Source: an uncultured Eggerthella sp. (GTDB taxonomy: Bacteria > Actinomycetota > Coriobacteriia > Coriobacteriales > Eggerthellaceae). From it: a stretch of 64,000 nucleotides of DNA. Shown piece by piece: positions 54,234 through 63,907 of the stretch (positions are counted from its first letter, which is position 1; each line of letters opens with the position of its first letter). The position numbers were made by a program, and so were the translations under genes. Under the pieces are notes generated by a model that did no database searches, was not told the DNA's origin, and saw only the letters and a list, made by a program, of their open reading frames with translations. The stretch is from positions 138,007-202,006 of the forward strand of contig CAUASB010000002.1 in the NCBI GenBank assembly GCA_958431815.1. Direction: 5' to 3'.

Positions 54234-54795
54234 TCGTCTCAACTTTAACCACGGGTGTCACGCCATGACGCAAACAAGCATCTTGTGACAACGAAATGCT
54301 CACTACGATCTCGAGCACCTTCCCTGATTCCAACGGTACCTTCCCTACTTCATCGCTTTCAGCTCCTGAGCATGAATCGGCAGCTGGGCTAGGCTCTCCC
54401 AAACCACCTTCCTCAAAACCCTCGGGCGACAAATCGGGTCGAAGGCTTCCAGAAAGCCCTTCCCCCGCAATTTCGTTCTTATCAACTAATCGCCGAGAGT
54501 CTATGGGGGCTGCAAACTCCTTCCTGCCACGTGGTGCTGCGGCATCAAAACCTTGTTGTTCCTCCTGTCTGAACGAATGCAAACAGTTGTAGCAAACGTC
54601 CATATCGGCAAAGCAGCGAGCATGGCAAACAGGACATTCCTTTATCCTCTGACCCGTCGAATGGAGCTCTTTTGCCCCATTGGCCGCTTCTGACGAAGGG
54701 GCATTGCTAATACGTTCCGTGCTTTCCAAAGCAGCGTCATTTCGTCGCGATGCCTCTTCTTGCGGCAATTCCCCAAAGCTCATTTTCTGATGCAT
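54229..54795 (-). CDS. Zinc-ribbon-like protein at the end of the tad operon, function unknown
   Basis: The product has 188 residues, mostly charged and low in complexity. A central CPVCHARCFADMDVCYNC (residues about 54-71) can bind zinc. The last 30 residues (VLEIVVSISLSQDACLRHGV) look like a strand. I do not recognise the family. It overlaps the DUF192 gene by 16 bases and ends the operon; a role with the pilus is only suggested by position. The ATG at 54795 with GAGGAAG upstream is preferred. Confidence 0.65.
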   Translation of the reverse strand: MHQKMSFGELPQEEASRRNDAALESTERISNAPSSEAANGAKELHSTGQRIKECPVCHARCFADMDVCYNCLHSFRQEEQQGFDAAAPRGRKEFAAPIDSRRLVDKNEIAGEGLSGSLRPDLSPEGFEEGGLGEPSPAADSCSGAESDEVGKVPLESGKVLEIVVSISLSQDACLRHGVTPVVKVETR

Positions 54796-55115
54796 AGTTT
54801 GACTTCCTCTCCTTTTTCGAACCAAGGCATCTCAGCATGCCGAATTTCCCCCGGTGTTCTTCTCTCAAGAACACCGTATGCTCCACGACACTTCCTCAAC
54901 CGGAATGGAGGAAGCGCCTCAATGGAATCGATGACAATTCCCCGCTTATCGACAAAAGCAACATCGATTGAGTACTTCATGCCAAAGGTATGAATGGAAT
55001 AGCAGGGAACAATCAGCAAAACGTCCTCCTTTACCCGTCGGGAAAACAAGCCGCGCAATCGATCGACAAAGCAAACAGCCAAATCAACGGTTGGCTCTTT
55101 ATTGGCTTCGCTCAT
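54780..55115 (-). CDS. DUF192 family protein
   Basis: The product has 111 residues. DLAVCFVDRLRGLFSRRV, MKYSIDVAFVDKRGIVIDSI and the ending around RHAEMPWFEKGEEV match DUF192 (COG1430), a small beta-barrel family of unknown role often with a signal peptide. No signal peptide is present here. It overlaps the upstream gene by 17 bases. DUF192 genes are found next to tad loci in several actinobacteria, which fits. Confidence 0.82.
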   Translation of the reverse strand: MSEANKEPTVDLAVCFVDRLRGLFSRRVKEDVLLIVPCYSIHTFGMKYSIDVAFVDKRGIVIDSIEALPPFRLRKCRGAYGVLERRTPGEIRHAEMPWFEKGEEVKLCIRK

Positions 55116-55641
55116 ACCTTTTCCTCACATTCAGAACCGCCGAAGTATCTTGGCCTACCGCTTCACAAGAAAGCATCGCCCAACGGTATTCCCCACAATC
55201 CTTCACCAATGTCGCAATTGCGCCATGCCCACTGGACACGACATGCCACCCTTTCTTGGTCATGCACTCAAGAATCATCTCCATCGAAGCATCGACGTTG
55301 CAGGAAAAGAGAAACCCAGCAATTGCCCCGTCTCCATCGACCGAATACCTGCCGTTCTGCCCTTCAAATACTTCATCTGCAAAGAAAGAAGGAGCCTCGT
55401 CATCGAAACCTCCTATCTTTTCATCAAGGCAGGAAGGGATGTCGACTGGATCAGAAGCGGGAAAAATATCCGGCAGAGCTACTGCATCATGAACGGCAGT
55501 TGAATCAACCGCAGGCTCAGACGGGAACAAAACCGGGCCGAATACTGCAGCAAGAAGCGCCCCCGCGATCAAAATCATGGCAAAGTACGCTCTTGGATAC
55601 AGCAGATCATCAAAACGTGCTTTATGTCGAAAAATTTGCAT
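55099..55641 (-). CDS. Single-pass membrane protein in the tad operon, function unknown
   Basis: The product has about 180 residues. A basic N-terminus and one membrane segment (YFAMILIAGALLAAVFGPVL, about residues 19-38) are followed by an external acidic domain with Cys residues (FLFSCNVDASMEMILECMTK). The start ATG 55641 lies one base after the preceding stop, with GGTGG upstream. Not recognised; by place it may be a pilus assembly or sensing accessory. Confidence 0.6.
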   Translation of the reverse strand: MQIFRHKARFDDLLYPRAYFAMILIAGALLAAVFGPVLFPSEPAVDSTAVHDAVALPDIFPASDPVDIPSCLDEKIGGFDDEAPSFFADEVFEGQNGRYSVDGDGAIAGFLFSCNVDASMEMILECMTKKGWHVVSSGHGAIATLVKDCGEYRWAMLSCEAVGQDTSAVLNVRKRYERSQ

Positions 55642-55642
55642 C

Positions 55643-56077
55643 TCAAACCACCAATCCAGGCTTGTAAACGCAAACTGAGATTTTCTCTTCATGGGAAAGA
55701 GCGGGAAAGGAAACCCCGAATGCACCTGATAAGTTGCCTTTCCCAAACAACGTTGGCTGAAAACGCATCACGCCAGTGAAAGTGACCGTCCCCTCCCCTG
55801 AGCCCGATGAATCAACGGTGAATTGCAGGTTTTCCCTCCCCATAGCATCACCGATCGCTCCTTCGACCAACGAGCAGCTTTGCTCCAACCCCTGCTCATA
55901 AGCAGGAGATGCAGCGTAGGTGCAAACTGAACTGCGAAACAACCGGTCAAACGAAGCGCAGTCGGAGAAAAACAAACCAGCGTTCACGGCAATCAGGGCA
56001 ATAGCTATCATCGCTGGAAAGGCAACCACAAACTCAACGGTCATCTGACCAGAGAACCTTACTTCTTTTACTCCCAT
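55643..56077 (-). CDS. TadE/F-like pseudopilin
   Basis: The product has 144 residues. SGQMTVEFVVAFPAMIAIAL near the N-terminus is the TadE-like prepilin motif: a Gly before the hydrophobic helix with Glu at the fifth position, to be cut by a prepilin peptidase. The rest is external and strand-rich. It overlaps the TadG-like gene by ten bases. Likely a minor pilin of the Flp pilus. Confidence 0.8.
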   Translation of the reverse strand: MGVKEVRFSGQMTVEFVVAFPAMIAIALIAVNAGLFFSDCASFDRLFRSSVCTYAASPAYEQGLEQSCSLVEGAIGDAMGRENLQFTVDSSGSGEGTVTFTGVMRFQPTLFGKGNLSGAFGVSFPALSHEEKISVCVYKPGLVV

Positions 56078-58209
56078 TGCCTTACCCCCGTTACGCTGGA
56101 TACAACCTCTTTCAGGGCAGCTATTCCGGACTGCAATGCCCGAGAAAGGCCATCGGCCACACCGCGCGGAAGCGAAATCGTTATGGGCACTTCAATCGCA
56201 CCATCAAACAGGGCAATCGTTGCAACGGTGAACTCAGAGGACAGATCGCCTATCGCGCTGGAAGCGGAAGCCTCAACGCCAGAAAGGACGCCGCTCAGTC
56301 CGCTGTTTCCTCCAGAAGAAAGAGCCATCTCTTTCGCAGAGAGTAAACGCGCTGAAAACGTTGATCCGTCAGCTCTAAGCACATGCTCCGAGTTAACAAG
56401 CACGGCCTTACGAGCCGAAAGATCAACAGGCGAAAAACCAACAGCGTTGATTGCTTCTCGCATCGCAGATGAAGCCCAAGACCCTAAACCACTTGCGCTC
56501 ATAAGAGGAATGTCGTTTAAAGCCGATTCAACGGTCTCCAATAGAGCATCGTGCCCATTGGTGTATACATTGAGAAATCCCGACCAAAGCCCTAAAGCTA
56601 ACTTTGCGCCGCCAAGCGACACCGACCCCTTATCGGATATCCCATCAAGAAAAGAAGAAACAACATTCTTTCCTTCATCCGAACGCTCCTTTACCAACGT
56701 TGCCGAAGACAAGGCAACGCACGTGCTCAAATCCCCAACCCCATTGGAAGCAACGAGCGCCGAAGGGAACCGGGTGGTCCTCTTCCCCACATCGGAAACA
56801 AGGGCAACTGCACCATAGTGTCCTGGAGGTGTCATATCTATACGTTGGGAGCACGCTTGGGCAAATGCCTTTCCTATCGAATCAAGCAGGCTGCCCGCTA
56901 ACTGCTTCGCCTCTTGTTTTAAAGGGCTTGCCTCCTCAATCGCCTTACGGTACTCTTCCGCCGCCTTGGCTACCTCGTTATAGTGAAATTCGAAGCCATT
57001 GGCAATCGACGAAGATGCTGCTGCAACCTTGCCCATACTGCTGGGAACGAACTTGCAAAATGGGCAAGGATTATAGGCGGAGATTGAATCTAACTCCTGA
57101 ATCGACCCCAAACCGGCAGCAGAGCCTTCCGCCAAGCCAGGACAACCGTCCCACGCATGAAACACTGTTGCACCCTGTGCATCTACCGACTTAGGATACG
57201 CGGCTTCGGTATAGAGCTCGCAGGAGCGCATCTCATCGGTATTTTTCGGCAATAAAGGAAACCATGCATCAAACGAGTCTTCCGTCTCGTTCACATATCC
57301 CCTGCCAATCGTCTCCTGAGCATAGTTGTAGAACCGCTTTCTCAGCGCCGAATTGGACAGCTCATCGATCGATTGGTTCTTCGGCGCCTCATTTTGATAC
57401 CTAAGACGATAGTACGTTTTCGCACGTTCCAACGAGGACCCGAAATTCCATGTATCAACAGACGAGAAAAACGGATTGGACCCCTCTGGCATGTTGGCAA
57501 GTCTTGCCGCACGTTCGTACATGCAATACGAATCCTTGCTTATCGAATCATGCTCGTAAGCATGCCGCTTCCATTCGTTGGCTCGCTCCGTTGCCTCTTC
57601 CGCCTTTGCCGAAATCTCTTCAAGGTTACCCCTTGATTCTCCAACTTCTTCAAAGGCATCATCGCTTTCACTGAATGACAGCCTCTCCCCATCTTCCGTT
57701 TCCCAGGGGCATAAAATAACCGCTCCCTGATAAAAAGCCCCCGACAACACCGACGAATTGGAGGAATAAACTTCTTGAGCCTTCACGGCAGCCACGAATG
57801 GTAGCGCTGCAGCATATCGATGAAGCGACTCATTGGCTGAATCGTAAAACTTATCACGTGAATCCTTTGTTTTTTGAGCAAACTCAAGAAGTGATTTTGA
57901 CAATGCAGATGCTGGAGGAACGCATGCGCACACAACGCTCAGTCCCAAGCATCCAACCGATGTAAGGGAAAGAGAAAGGACAACCGCATCGCATATGCTG
58001 GCCGCAAGGTAAAACTCACCAACCGTGTTCTCCGCAGCAAGAGCAGCTGCATCTGCAACTTCTTGCACACGAGAGGAAGCAGAGTTTATCTCATACACAC
58101 GCGCAGCCGTAAAAATGAGCGCCATCGAGATAATCAAGGCAAGAACCATGCCGACAGTCGAAAAACCCTCATCAGCCCAAAACAAGGAACAATTGCATCG
58201 TCTTTTCAT
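56068..58209 (-). CDS. Large TadG-like pilus assembly protein
   Basis: The product has 713 residues, larger than common TadG. The N-terminus FSTVGMVLALIISMALIFTA is a membrane helix, followed by SSRVQEVADAAALAAENTV, a TadG hallmark, and a second hydrophobic stretch (SLSLTSVGCLGLSVVCACV). The long external part has no recognised domain and ends AALKEVVSSVTGVRQWE. ATG 58209 overlaps the upstream stop as ATGA. Confidence 0.75.
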   Translation of the reverse strand: MKRRCNCSLFWADEGFSTVGMVLALIISMALIFTAARVYEINSASSRVQEVADAAALAAENTVGEFYLAASICDAVVLSLSLTSVGCLGLSVVCACVPPASALSKSLLEFAQKTKDSRDKFYDSANESLHRYAAALPFVAAVKAQEVYSSNSSVLSGAFYQGAVILCPWETEDGERLSFSESDDAFEEVGESRGNLEEISAKAEEATERANEWKRHAYEHDSISKDSYCMYERAARLANMPEGSNPFFSSVDTWNFGSSLERAKTYYRLRYQNEAPKNQSIDELSNSALRKRFYNYAQETIGRGYVNETEDSFDAWFPLLPKNTDEMRSCELYTEAAYPKSVDAQGATVFHAWDGCPGLAEGSAAGLGSIQELDSISAYNPCPFCKFVPSSMGKVAAASSSIANGFEFHYNEVAKAAEEYRKAIEEASPLKQEAKQLAGSLLDSIGKAFAQACSQRIDMTPPGHYGAVALVSDVGKRTTRFPSALVASNGVGDLSTCVALSSATLVKERSDEGKNVVSSFLDGISDKGSVSLGGAKLALGLWSGFLNVYTNGHDALLETVESALNDIPLMSASGLGSWASSAMREAINAVGFSPVDLSARKAVLVNSEHVLRADGSTFSARLLSAKEMALSSGGNSGLSGVLSGVEASASSAIGDLSSEFTVATIALFDGAIEVPITISLPRGVADGLSRALQSGIAALKEVVSSVTGVRQWE

Positions 58210-58799
58210 GAGGTGCCCCTTCCCGCCGTCGAGCCTTCGCTGGCGACCCACGCTTCCGGATCTAGCCCCTGGTCGTTTTCAACCACCCAACTGCTTTTTG
58301 CTGGAATCGAAAAACGCACCGTCATCTCGAAGTTACCTTTATCGTTGACTACCCCTAAGGCACGGGCACCAAAATCGAAAAAGGGCAGCGGTTTTACCTG
58401 ATTCCCAATAGTCACGCTTACCCTGTCGGTTTCCTCGCCTCCCTCTAAGGAGATATCCCATGTGCATCCACTTCCATGCACGTGAAAGTTATCTTGCTGA
58501 GGTATCGACCCCAGCCTCCTGCGAACGTAACCTTCATATACATCAGGGGCCTCACCTGCTGGACAGGTGGCGATGAGGCGACACCCCTCCGATGCCGCCG
58601 CATTCATAACCATTCGGTCGTAAAGCAGAATGCCTGGCTGAACAAGCATCATCAGCATAAGAAGAATCACAGGAATGAGAAACGCTCCCTCGACCGTTGC
58701 TTGCCCCCTACGGACAAAGACCCGAGCGAAACGCCAGCAAGAGCAAGCACGCGAAGCAGCGGCCCCCTCACTTGCAAGAAATCGAGCGCCCCAACCCAT
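58206..58799 (-). CDS. TadE-like pseudopilin
   Basis: The product has 197 residues. FVRRGQATVEGAFLIPVILL begins the helix at about residue 29, with Gly-Gln before and Glu at the fifth position as in TadE. The external part holds two Cys (EGCRLIATC) that may form a disulfide. The start has GAGGAGGTG just before the ATG. It is one of three TadE/F/G-type genes in a row. Confidence 0.82.
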   Translation of the reverse strand: MGWGARFLASEGAAASRACSCWRFARVFVRRGQATVEGAFLIPVILLMLMMLVQPGILLYDRMVMNAAASEGCRLIATCPAGEAPDVYEGYVRRRLGSIPQQDNFHVHGSGCTWDISLEGGEETDRVSVTIGNQVKPLPFFDFGARALGVVNDKGNFEMTVRFSIPAKSSWVVENDQGLDPEAWVASEGSTAGRGTS

Positions 58800-58811
58800 C
58801 CCTTCACCTCC

Positions 58812-59042
58812 TCAGTACAGAAAAATATCCGGCCAAGCTGCAGAAACAACATCCTTCAGATGATGAGATGCGGACTGAAGGGCATGCTCCAAAACCAATC
58901 CCGTTTCGAGCAAATGGGAAATAGATCCCAGCCCAAGCACCATAGCGAGGAAAGCGGCAAACACGATAGCGTACTCCACGCTCGATTGAGCGTGCCACCG
59001 TATCCCTCGGCGCAATTCAGACACCCCCATCCTCATAAGCAC
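58812..59042 (-). CDS. Small pilin-like protein
   Basis: The product has 76 residues. HAQSSVEYAIVFAAFLAMVLG resembles the helix of Flp/TadE-type small pilins (Glu after Ser-Val), but the usual Gly at the cleavage point is replaced by Gln-Ser. It lies seven bases after the Flp-like gene. The start is uncertain (GTG 59042 or ATG 59036). Confidence 0.65.
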   Translation of the reverse strand: MLMRMGVSELRRGIRWHAQSSVEYAIVFAAFLAMVLGLGSISHLLETGLVLEHALQSASHHLKDVVSAAWPDIFLY

Positions 59043-59048
59043 GCCAAC

Positions 59049-59324
59049 TCACAAACCGTTGATACCTGAGGAAATCGCATCCCAAAGCTCTTGAATCTTC
59101 GGACGGAACACCGTTATGGCAAGAATCGCAATCACAACCAAAACCCCGACCAATATTGCGTATTCCGTTGTTCCTTGCCCCGATAAAGCTCGGGTGTTTC
59201 TCTGGCTCCAGAGAATACGGCCAAAGCCGATCACGTTCTTGCAATCATCTTTTGCCGTACCGTACGCCTTCGCTACATGACGTCCCAAAGCGGAATGGCA
59301 TAATCTGCTTTCCTTTTCCTTCAT
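59049..59324 (-). CDS. Flp-type pilin
   Basis: The product has 91 residues. After a 48-residue basic leader, SGQGTTEYAILVGVLVVIAI shows the prepilin signature with Glu five residues after the Gly, then a single helix and a short tail (ITVFRPKIQELWDAISSGIN). The leader is long for Flp. It is the probable main subunit of the pilus. The start ATG has AAGGGAG six bases upstream. Confidence 0.8.
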   Translation of the reverse strand: MKEKESRLCHSALGRHVAKAYGTAKDDCKNVIGFGRILWSQRNTRALSGQGTTEYAILVGVLVVIAILAITVFRPKIQELWDAISSGINGL

Positions 59325-59336
59325 GATGTACTCCCT

Positions 59337-60275
59337 TCAAAATCCATTCATCAGATCAAGCATGATCGGACCCATAACGAAAATAAGCATCGCAGGAAGG
59401 ATGAGCGTTCCGACAGGAAGCAGCATCTTTACAGGCGCCTTTGCAACCTGCTCTTCCAGCTTCGCTTTTCTAATTGCCCGCGCCTCAACGGCAAGAAGGC
59501 CCAGATTGTCTGCCAACGAAGTACCGAATCTCAAAGACCTGATAACGCTTTCCGAGAATCTCTCGAATAACGGAGAGTCATACGATCGAGCAATTTGTCT
59601 GAGACCTTCATTTCGATCGATCAGACTGTGAGACCATTGACTTTGTGCCAGCCTGACCGTTGCGCTCAATGAGCCCCTGAACGATTCGCAATACAGCGCG
59701 AGCGACCTATCGAACGACATTCCGCTTTTTAGGCCAAGAACAAGAACTTCGATCATCTGGGATAGTTGCCGCTCTGCCGAAAGAGCCCGACAGCGAGATT
59801 CTTCCCTTACCGCACGCACCAAGGCATTCCATCCCCATGCAAGACCTGCAATTGCCCCAATGCCCATAAGGACGGAAGAGAAAACGGAACCGACCAATGC
59901 ACCACCAGCCGCACCAAAGAAAGCAACAAAAACACGGCAACGGGCATAGCCGTTCTTGTTGAGTGCATTTGCCAATCCCGCTTTTTCGATCAAATCCACG
60001 CGCATTTCATAGTCAAGTGAAGCGATTCTTGAAAACGGGAACTGCTCCTTTTCCAAAAGCGAAAGCAGAATCGCCCTTTCAATAATCTGAGCACTAAGCC
60101 CCGTCGATTCCAAAGATACTGAGGCCATTTCAGATGCAGAACCGGCACCCAAAGCGCCCTTCGCTTTCTTCCGTCTTGCATCATCTCGATATCTGCTGCC
60201 GCAAACATAGCCAGCCGTCGTCCCAAACACCAAAGCAAATACCAAAGCAGCAAAAAGCAAGCAACGTTCTATCAT
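59337..60275 (-). CDS. tadC: TadC, type II secretion F-domain membrane protein
   Basis: The product has 312 residues. Membrane segments occur at the N-terminus (CLLFAALVFALVFGTTAGYV), near 125-150 and at the C-terminus. The GspF-like core reads SQMIEVLVLGLKSGMSFDRS and ESVIRSLRFGTSLADNLGLL. It anchors the pilus ATPase in the membrane with TadB. It overlaps tadB by four bases. Confidence 0.88.
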   Translation of the reverse strand: MIERCLLFAALVFALVFGTTAGYVCGSRYRDDARRKKAKGALGAGSASEMASVSLESTGLSAQIIERAILLSLLEKEQFPFSRIASLDYEMRVDLIEKAGLANALNKNGYARCRVFVAFFGAAGGALVGSVFSSVLMGIGAIAGLAWGWNALVRAVREESRCRALSAERQLSQMIEVLVLGLKSGMSFDRSLALYCESFRGSLSATVRLAQSQWSHSLIDRNEGLRQIARSYDSPLFERFSESVIRSLRFGTSLADNLGLLAVEARAIRKAKLEEQVAKAPVKMLLPVGTLILPAMLIFVMGPIMLDLMNGF

Positions 60276-61243
60276 GTTTGCCCAACCTTCAACAGCTTCC
60301 GAACAATGGAAACGCCAATCGCCTGCATTCCTAAGGCCGCCGCCAAAAGGACAATTCCCATCGGGCTTTCAAAGAATGGGGTTAAAAACCCCGGCGAGAG
60401 CAACGAAAAAACCGCCAGCAGAGCAAAGGGCATTACCGTGACAATCTGTGCGGACAGCTTCGCCTGAGCAGTCTGCGTTCTCAAAGTCCTCTTCAATTCG
60501 AGCTCATCGGAAACGGATTGGCGAGCAGCCTCAAGTATTCGCTGCATACTGCCACCAGTTCTATGCTGAATCTCCAAAGCAGTCGCTAAGAAAACCAGCT
60601 CAGACTCATTACCGTCAGCTTTGAGCACTGATAGAGCACGATTGAGCCCTCCTCCTGTTTCAAGCACTCCTTCCGCTTCCAGGAACAAGGCGCTTAAAGG
60701 CCCTTTAGTGCTTGTCGCAACCTCGTGAACCGTTTGAGGAAGCGAATACCCTACTTGGAAGCATGCTTTCATCGACTGCAGTGCCTCAGGTATTTCTTCC
60801 CTGGTTGCCGATTTCCTCTGTTCGGCCTTCCGCACAGCCCACGCATTGACGAAAACAAATAAGCAGACAACAGAGGCAAACGCCGCCAGAAACGAAAGCG
60901 ATAGAGCGAACATTGCCGCACCAGCCCCCAAAGAAACACCGACAAGGAGGCTTGTTACGGAGATTGCGTTTGTCTCAAAGCCAGCCTTTCTAATTTCCAT
61001 TGAGACCTTTTCCGTAAACTTCGATACGACAGAGACAGAGAGCAAGGCTTGAGCGAATCGGTTAAACGGCTTCAACCCGTTTCTCAAAAGATAAGACACA
61101 ATCCCCCTGTCACCTGTCCTAGTTGCCGCAGACCAAGCCCTCAAGCCACCCAACAGCTTTCCTGCGAGCCAAATGAACAGTACGCAACCAGATAGCGCGG
61201 CAAGGAAGAACGCCATCAACAGCAAGATGCTCGATGCTTCCAT
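60272..61243 (-). CDS. tadB: TadB, type II secretion F-domain membrane protein
   Basis: The product has 323 residues. An N-terminal membrane segment, a paired segment near 100-130, the GspF core (PEALQSMKACFQVGYSLPQT, ALEIQHRTGGSMQRILEAAR) and a C-terminal pair fit TadB. The start ATG overlaps tadA by 28 bases, with GGGGAGGTG upstream. Confidence 0.88.
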   Translation of the reverse strand: MEASSILLLMAFFLAALSGCVLFIWLAGKLLGGLRAWSAATRTGDRGIVSYLLRNGLKPFNRFAQALLSVSVVSKFTEKVSMEIRKAGFETNAISVTSLLVGVSLGAGAAMFALSLSFLAAFASVVCLFVFVNAWAVRKAEQRKSATREEIPEALQSMKACFQVGYSLPQTVHEVATSTKGPLSALFLEAEGVLETGGGLNRALSVLKADGNESELVFLATALEIQHRTGGSMQRILEAARQSVSDELELKRTLRTQTAQAKLSAQIVTVMPFALLAVFSLLSPGFLTPFFESPMGIVLLAAALGMQAIGVSIVRKLLKVGQT

Positions 61244-62532
61244 TCCGCCACCTCCCCTTTGGTCGCAATCCTCAAATAGGGAAGGTCGTCAAGCCATGCG
61301 GGAAACGAAAGCCAACCAACTTCACCGGTAATAGCATCTTTTCGGAAATAACATTTCACTGCGCATTCCGAGGTCGTCTTATCCCACTCGTATCCAGAAA
61401 CTTCGCACACTCCCCTTCTTCCATTGGGGTAACGCGTAGTTTGGACAACCAAGTCGATTGCGTTTGCAATCTGCGCCTCGATTATCTCGACAGGAAGCTC
61501 TGCACCGTAGCGCACCATCGTTGTCAAGCGCGATACCGCTTCTTCTGGCGAGTTTGCATGCAGGGTGGTCAGAGATCCGTCATGTCCTGTGCTCATCGCC
61601 TGGAGCATGTCGAGGGCCTCGGCTCCTCGACATTCGCCAACCACGATTCGATCAGGCCGCATACGCAGAGAGTTGATGACCAGATCTCGAATAGTGACCT
61701 CACCAACGCCTTCGGCATTACGCTGCCTTGCCTCAAGGCGAACGACATGAGGATGCTCGGTAAACCTCAGCTCGGCCGAATCTTCAATAGTGACTATTCT
61801 TTCACCAGGAGGAATAAGAGATGAAAGAGCGTTCAGCAATGTCGTCTTGCCGCTTCCCGTGCCTCCCGATACCGCAATGTTGCACCTTCTCAACACAGCC
61901 CATTTCATCAATACCGCTACCTGGTCATCGAATGATCCGAGCTCCCTCATTTCATCCAAGGAAAAAATATGTGAACGAAACTTTCTAATCGTCACGACAG
62001 GTCCATCAAGGGCAAGAGGAGGAATAACAGCATTCACTCGATGGCCCTGCTTAAGCCGAGCATTTACCATAGGCGAGCTTTCGTCGACCCTGCGCCCCAG
62101 CGGTCCAACGATCTTGTCGATCAACGCATAAACCTGGGCATCATTGTCGAAGCAGCTCTCCGACTCGAACAGACGCCCCTCTTTTTCGTAATAAAGTGAA
62201 TTAGAGCCATTGACCATAATCTCAGTGATGCTCTCATCCGCAAGCATCGTCTCCAATGGCCCAAACCCAAATACTTCGTCGAGATAGCTTTCTATCGCCT
62301 CACTTTTGCTCAGCGCTTCTGGCGCAAGCCAAGGTTCCTCGTCTAGAACCTTTTCGCAAGTAAGCCTGATCTCATTACGAACTTGGTTAGGATTCCTGGC
62401 AATGAGCCTGGCAATTTCCATAGGAGGAAGAATCCGGGAAACCTTGAATTTCAGGGCATCCAGGTCTGAAGAATTGACATTGGAAAGCTTCGGAATACTC
62501 CCCTTTATGAAAGCACGGTCCATTAGCGTCAT
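61216..62532 (-). CDS. tadA: TadA/CpaF pilus assembly ATPase
   Basis: The product has 438 residues. Walker A is NIAVSGGTGSGKTTLLNALS; IVTIEDSAELRF is the Asp box, RPDRIVVGECRGAEALDMLQ the Walker B region and GSLTTLHANSPEEAVSRL the His box. This ATPase powers Flp pilus assembly (and in some species retraction). It overlaps tadZ by four bases; AAGGAGG precedes the ATG. Confidence 0.95.
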   Translation of the reverse strand: MTLMDRAFIKGSIPKLSNVNSSDLDALKFKVSRILPPMEIARLIARNPNQVRNEIRLTCEKVLDEEPWLAPEALSKSEAIESYLDEVFGFGPLETMLADESITEIMVNGSNSLYYEKEGRLFESESCFDNDAQVYALIDKIVGPLGRRVDESSPMVNARLKQGHRVNAVIPPLALDGPVVTIRKFRSHIFSLDEMRELGSFDDQVAVLMKWAVLRRCNIAVSGGTGSGKTTLLNALSSLIPPGERIVTIEDSAELRFTEHPHVVRLEARQRNAEGVGEVTIRDLVINSLRMRPDRIVVGECRGAEALDMLQAMSTGHDGSLTTLHANSPEEAVSRLTTMVRYGAELPVEIIEAQIANAIDLVVQTTRYPNGRRGVCEVSGYEWDKTTSECAVKCYFRKDAITGEVGWLSFPAWLDDLPYLRIATKGEVAEWKHRASCC

Positions 62533-63902
62533 GATGCCCTCCTTTTTCTTAGGCCAGAGAACAACGGCTTCTTCTCACTATGGACAGGCTCGCCCTTCAA
62601 TGTTTCCAGGCCAGCCCGGGCGTTAGACAATGAATCAACGAGTTCCCTCATACTTTCAACGAAAGGGTTCTTCGATTCCATGAGTTCTAAGGGCAAACCT
62701 GCACCAAGAAGTTCGCCTACTTCCCTTCCGCCATCTTTCAATTCGCCAACATGAACCCCATGAAGGGCGCAAGAAACATCAAGAGGCGTTAAAAGAGCAT
62801 GTCTAGAGCAAAGATTGAGCATGAAGCGAAAAGGCTGAATGGGAATTCCGCACCTCATACATAAGTCAAGAGCACGAGAGCAGGACCTCACCGATGAAGG
62901 CCGCTGATCAAGAATGAACAGAACCTGTTCAGATGCTTCTATAACCTGAATATGTAACTCGGACCAGAATGAACCGGTGTTTACGACTACAGCATCAAAG
63001 GAAGAGCTTAGGAGGTCTAAGATTTCACTGATGTGCTTTACGACGATCTCCGATCGCTCCAAATCATGTGGCGCGCCGATGACCGCAGGCAAGCCCTTTT
63101 CTGGGTGAAGGCGCGCGATTCTTTCCGGTTGAGCAATGACTTCGTCAATACTGAGGGCTTCATCAATGCCTAAAAGAAATCCTGCATCACCGAATTGAAG
63201 ATCAAGATCGAGCAGGACAGTTTTCAGGCCTCTTTCCTGAAGCAAAACAGCAAGACAAGATGCAACCGTGCTTTTCCCAACCCCACCGTTTCCGCTTACC
63301 ACGGAAATGATGTGCCCAGCTCTTCTCTCTTGCACGGTCGACGATTTCGGCATCTGCCTGCGTGGCTGTACACGTTGCCGTTTATGCATCGTCGGATTGA
63401 CTGCCTTAGTATTGCGATTTTCGGAAGCATTTTGCGTAAAACAAGGAGGCTCTTCTATCTGAAGCGACTCAAAATCCTGAAAGTCAAGTTCCGCTCTACC
63501 GTTATGACTAACCGGCAACCGGACGGCATTTTTCTCTCCTTTGCGTTGAAGGTAGCGTTTACAAAACTCCGCTTTTCCCCTAACAAGCTCGATTCCCGCA
63601 GCCTGACAACGGCTTATCTCAGATCCCGTCCCAGAAAAAGAAATCAATTTAACGTCATTGTTTGCATCATCACGTTTTAATGCAGCTGCAAGGTTAATCC
63701 CTTCCATGTCATCCGAGGAAACAACCCATACCTGCTCTAGGGAATCGAGCTTACTAATCGCATTTCTAGCATCTTCGGCGTTGCAGAAAGTCTCTAGCCA
63801 AGTTTGAGAAGCAATGTCCTCATCATCCAAGCCAATACAATTAGGATGCCGCAACGATTCGGAATCGATGCACATTACCGTTTTACCGTTCAACGCAATC
63901 AC
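62529..63902 (-). CDS. tadZ: TadZ/CpaE-like ATPase
   Basis: The product has 457 residues. The N-terminal receiver-like domain (about 1-120) is followed by a basic linker and a ParA/MinD-type domain: IISVVSGNGGVGKSTVASCL (deviant Walker A), VLLDLDLQFGDAGFLLGIDE and VVVNTGSFWSELHIQVIE. TadZ places the pilus machine at a cell site. Start GTG 63902 has AGGCAGG immediately upstream; the exact start is uncertain. Confidence 0.88.
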   Translation of the reverse strand: MIALNGKTVMCIDSESLRHPNCIGLDDEDIASQTWLETFCNAEDARNAISKLDSLEQVWVVSSDDMEGINLAAALKRDDANNDVKLISFSGTGSEISRCQAAGIELVRGKAEFCKRYLQRKGEKNAVRLPVSHNGRAELDFQDFESLQIEEPPCFTQNASENRNTKAVNPTMHKRQRVQPRRQMPKSSTVQERRAGHIISVVSGNGGVGKSTVASCLAVLLQERGLKTVLLDLDLQFGDAGFLLGIDEALSIDEVIAQPERIARLHPEKGLPAVIGAPHDLERSEIVVKHISEILDLLSSSFDAVVVNTGSFWSELHIQVIEASEQVLFILDQRPSSVRSCSRALDLCMRCGIPIQPFRFMLNLCSRHALLTPLDVSCALHGVHVGELKDGGREVGELLGAGLPLELMESKNPFVESMRELVDSLSNARAGLETLKGEPVHSEKKPLFSGLRKRRAS

Positions 63903-63907
63903 CCTGC

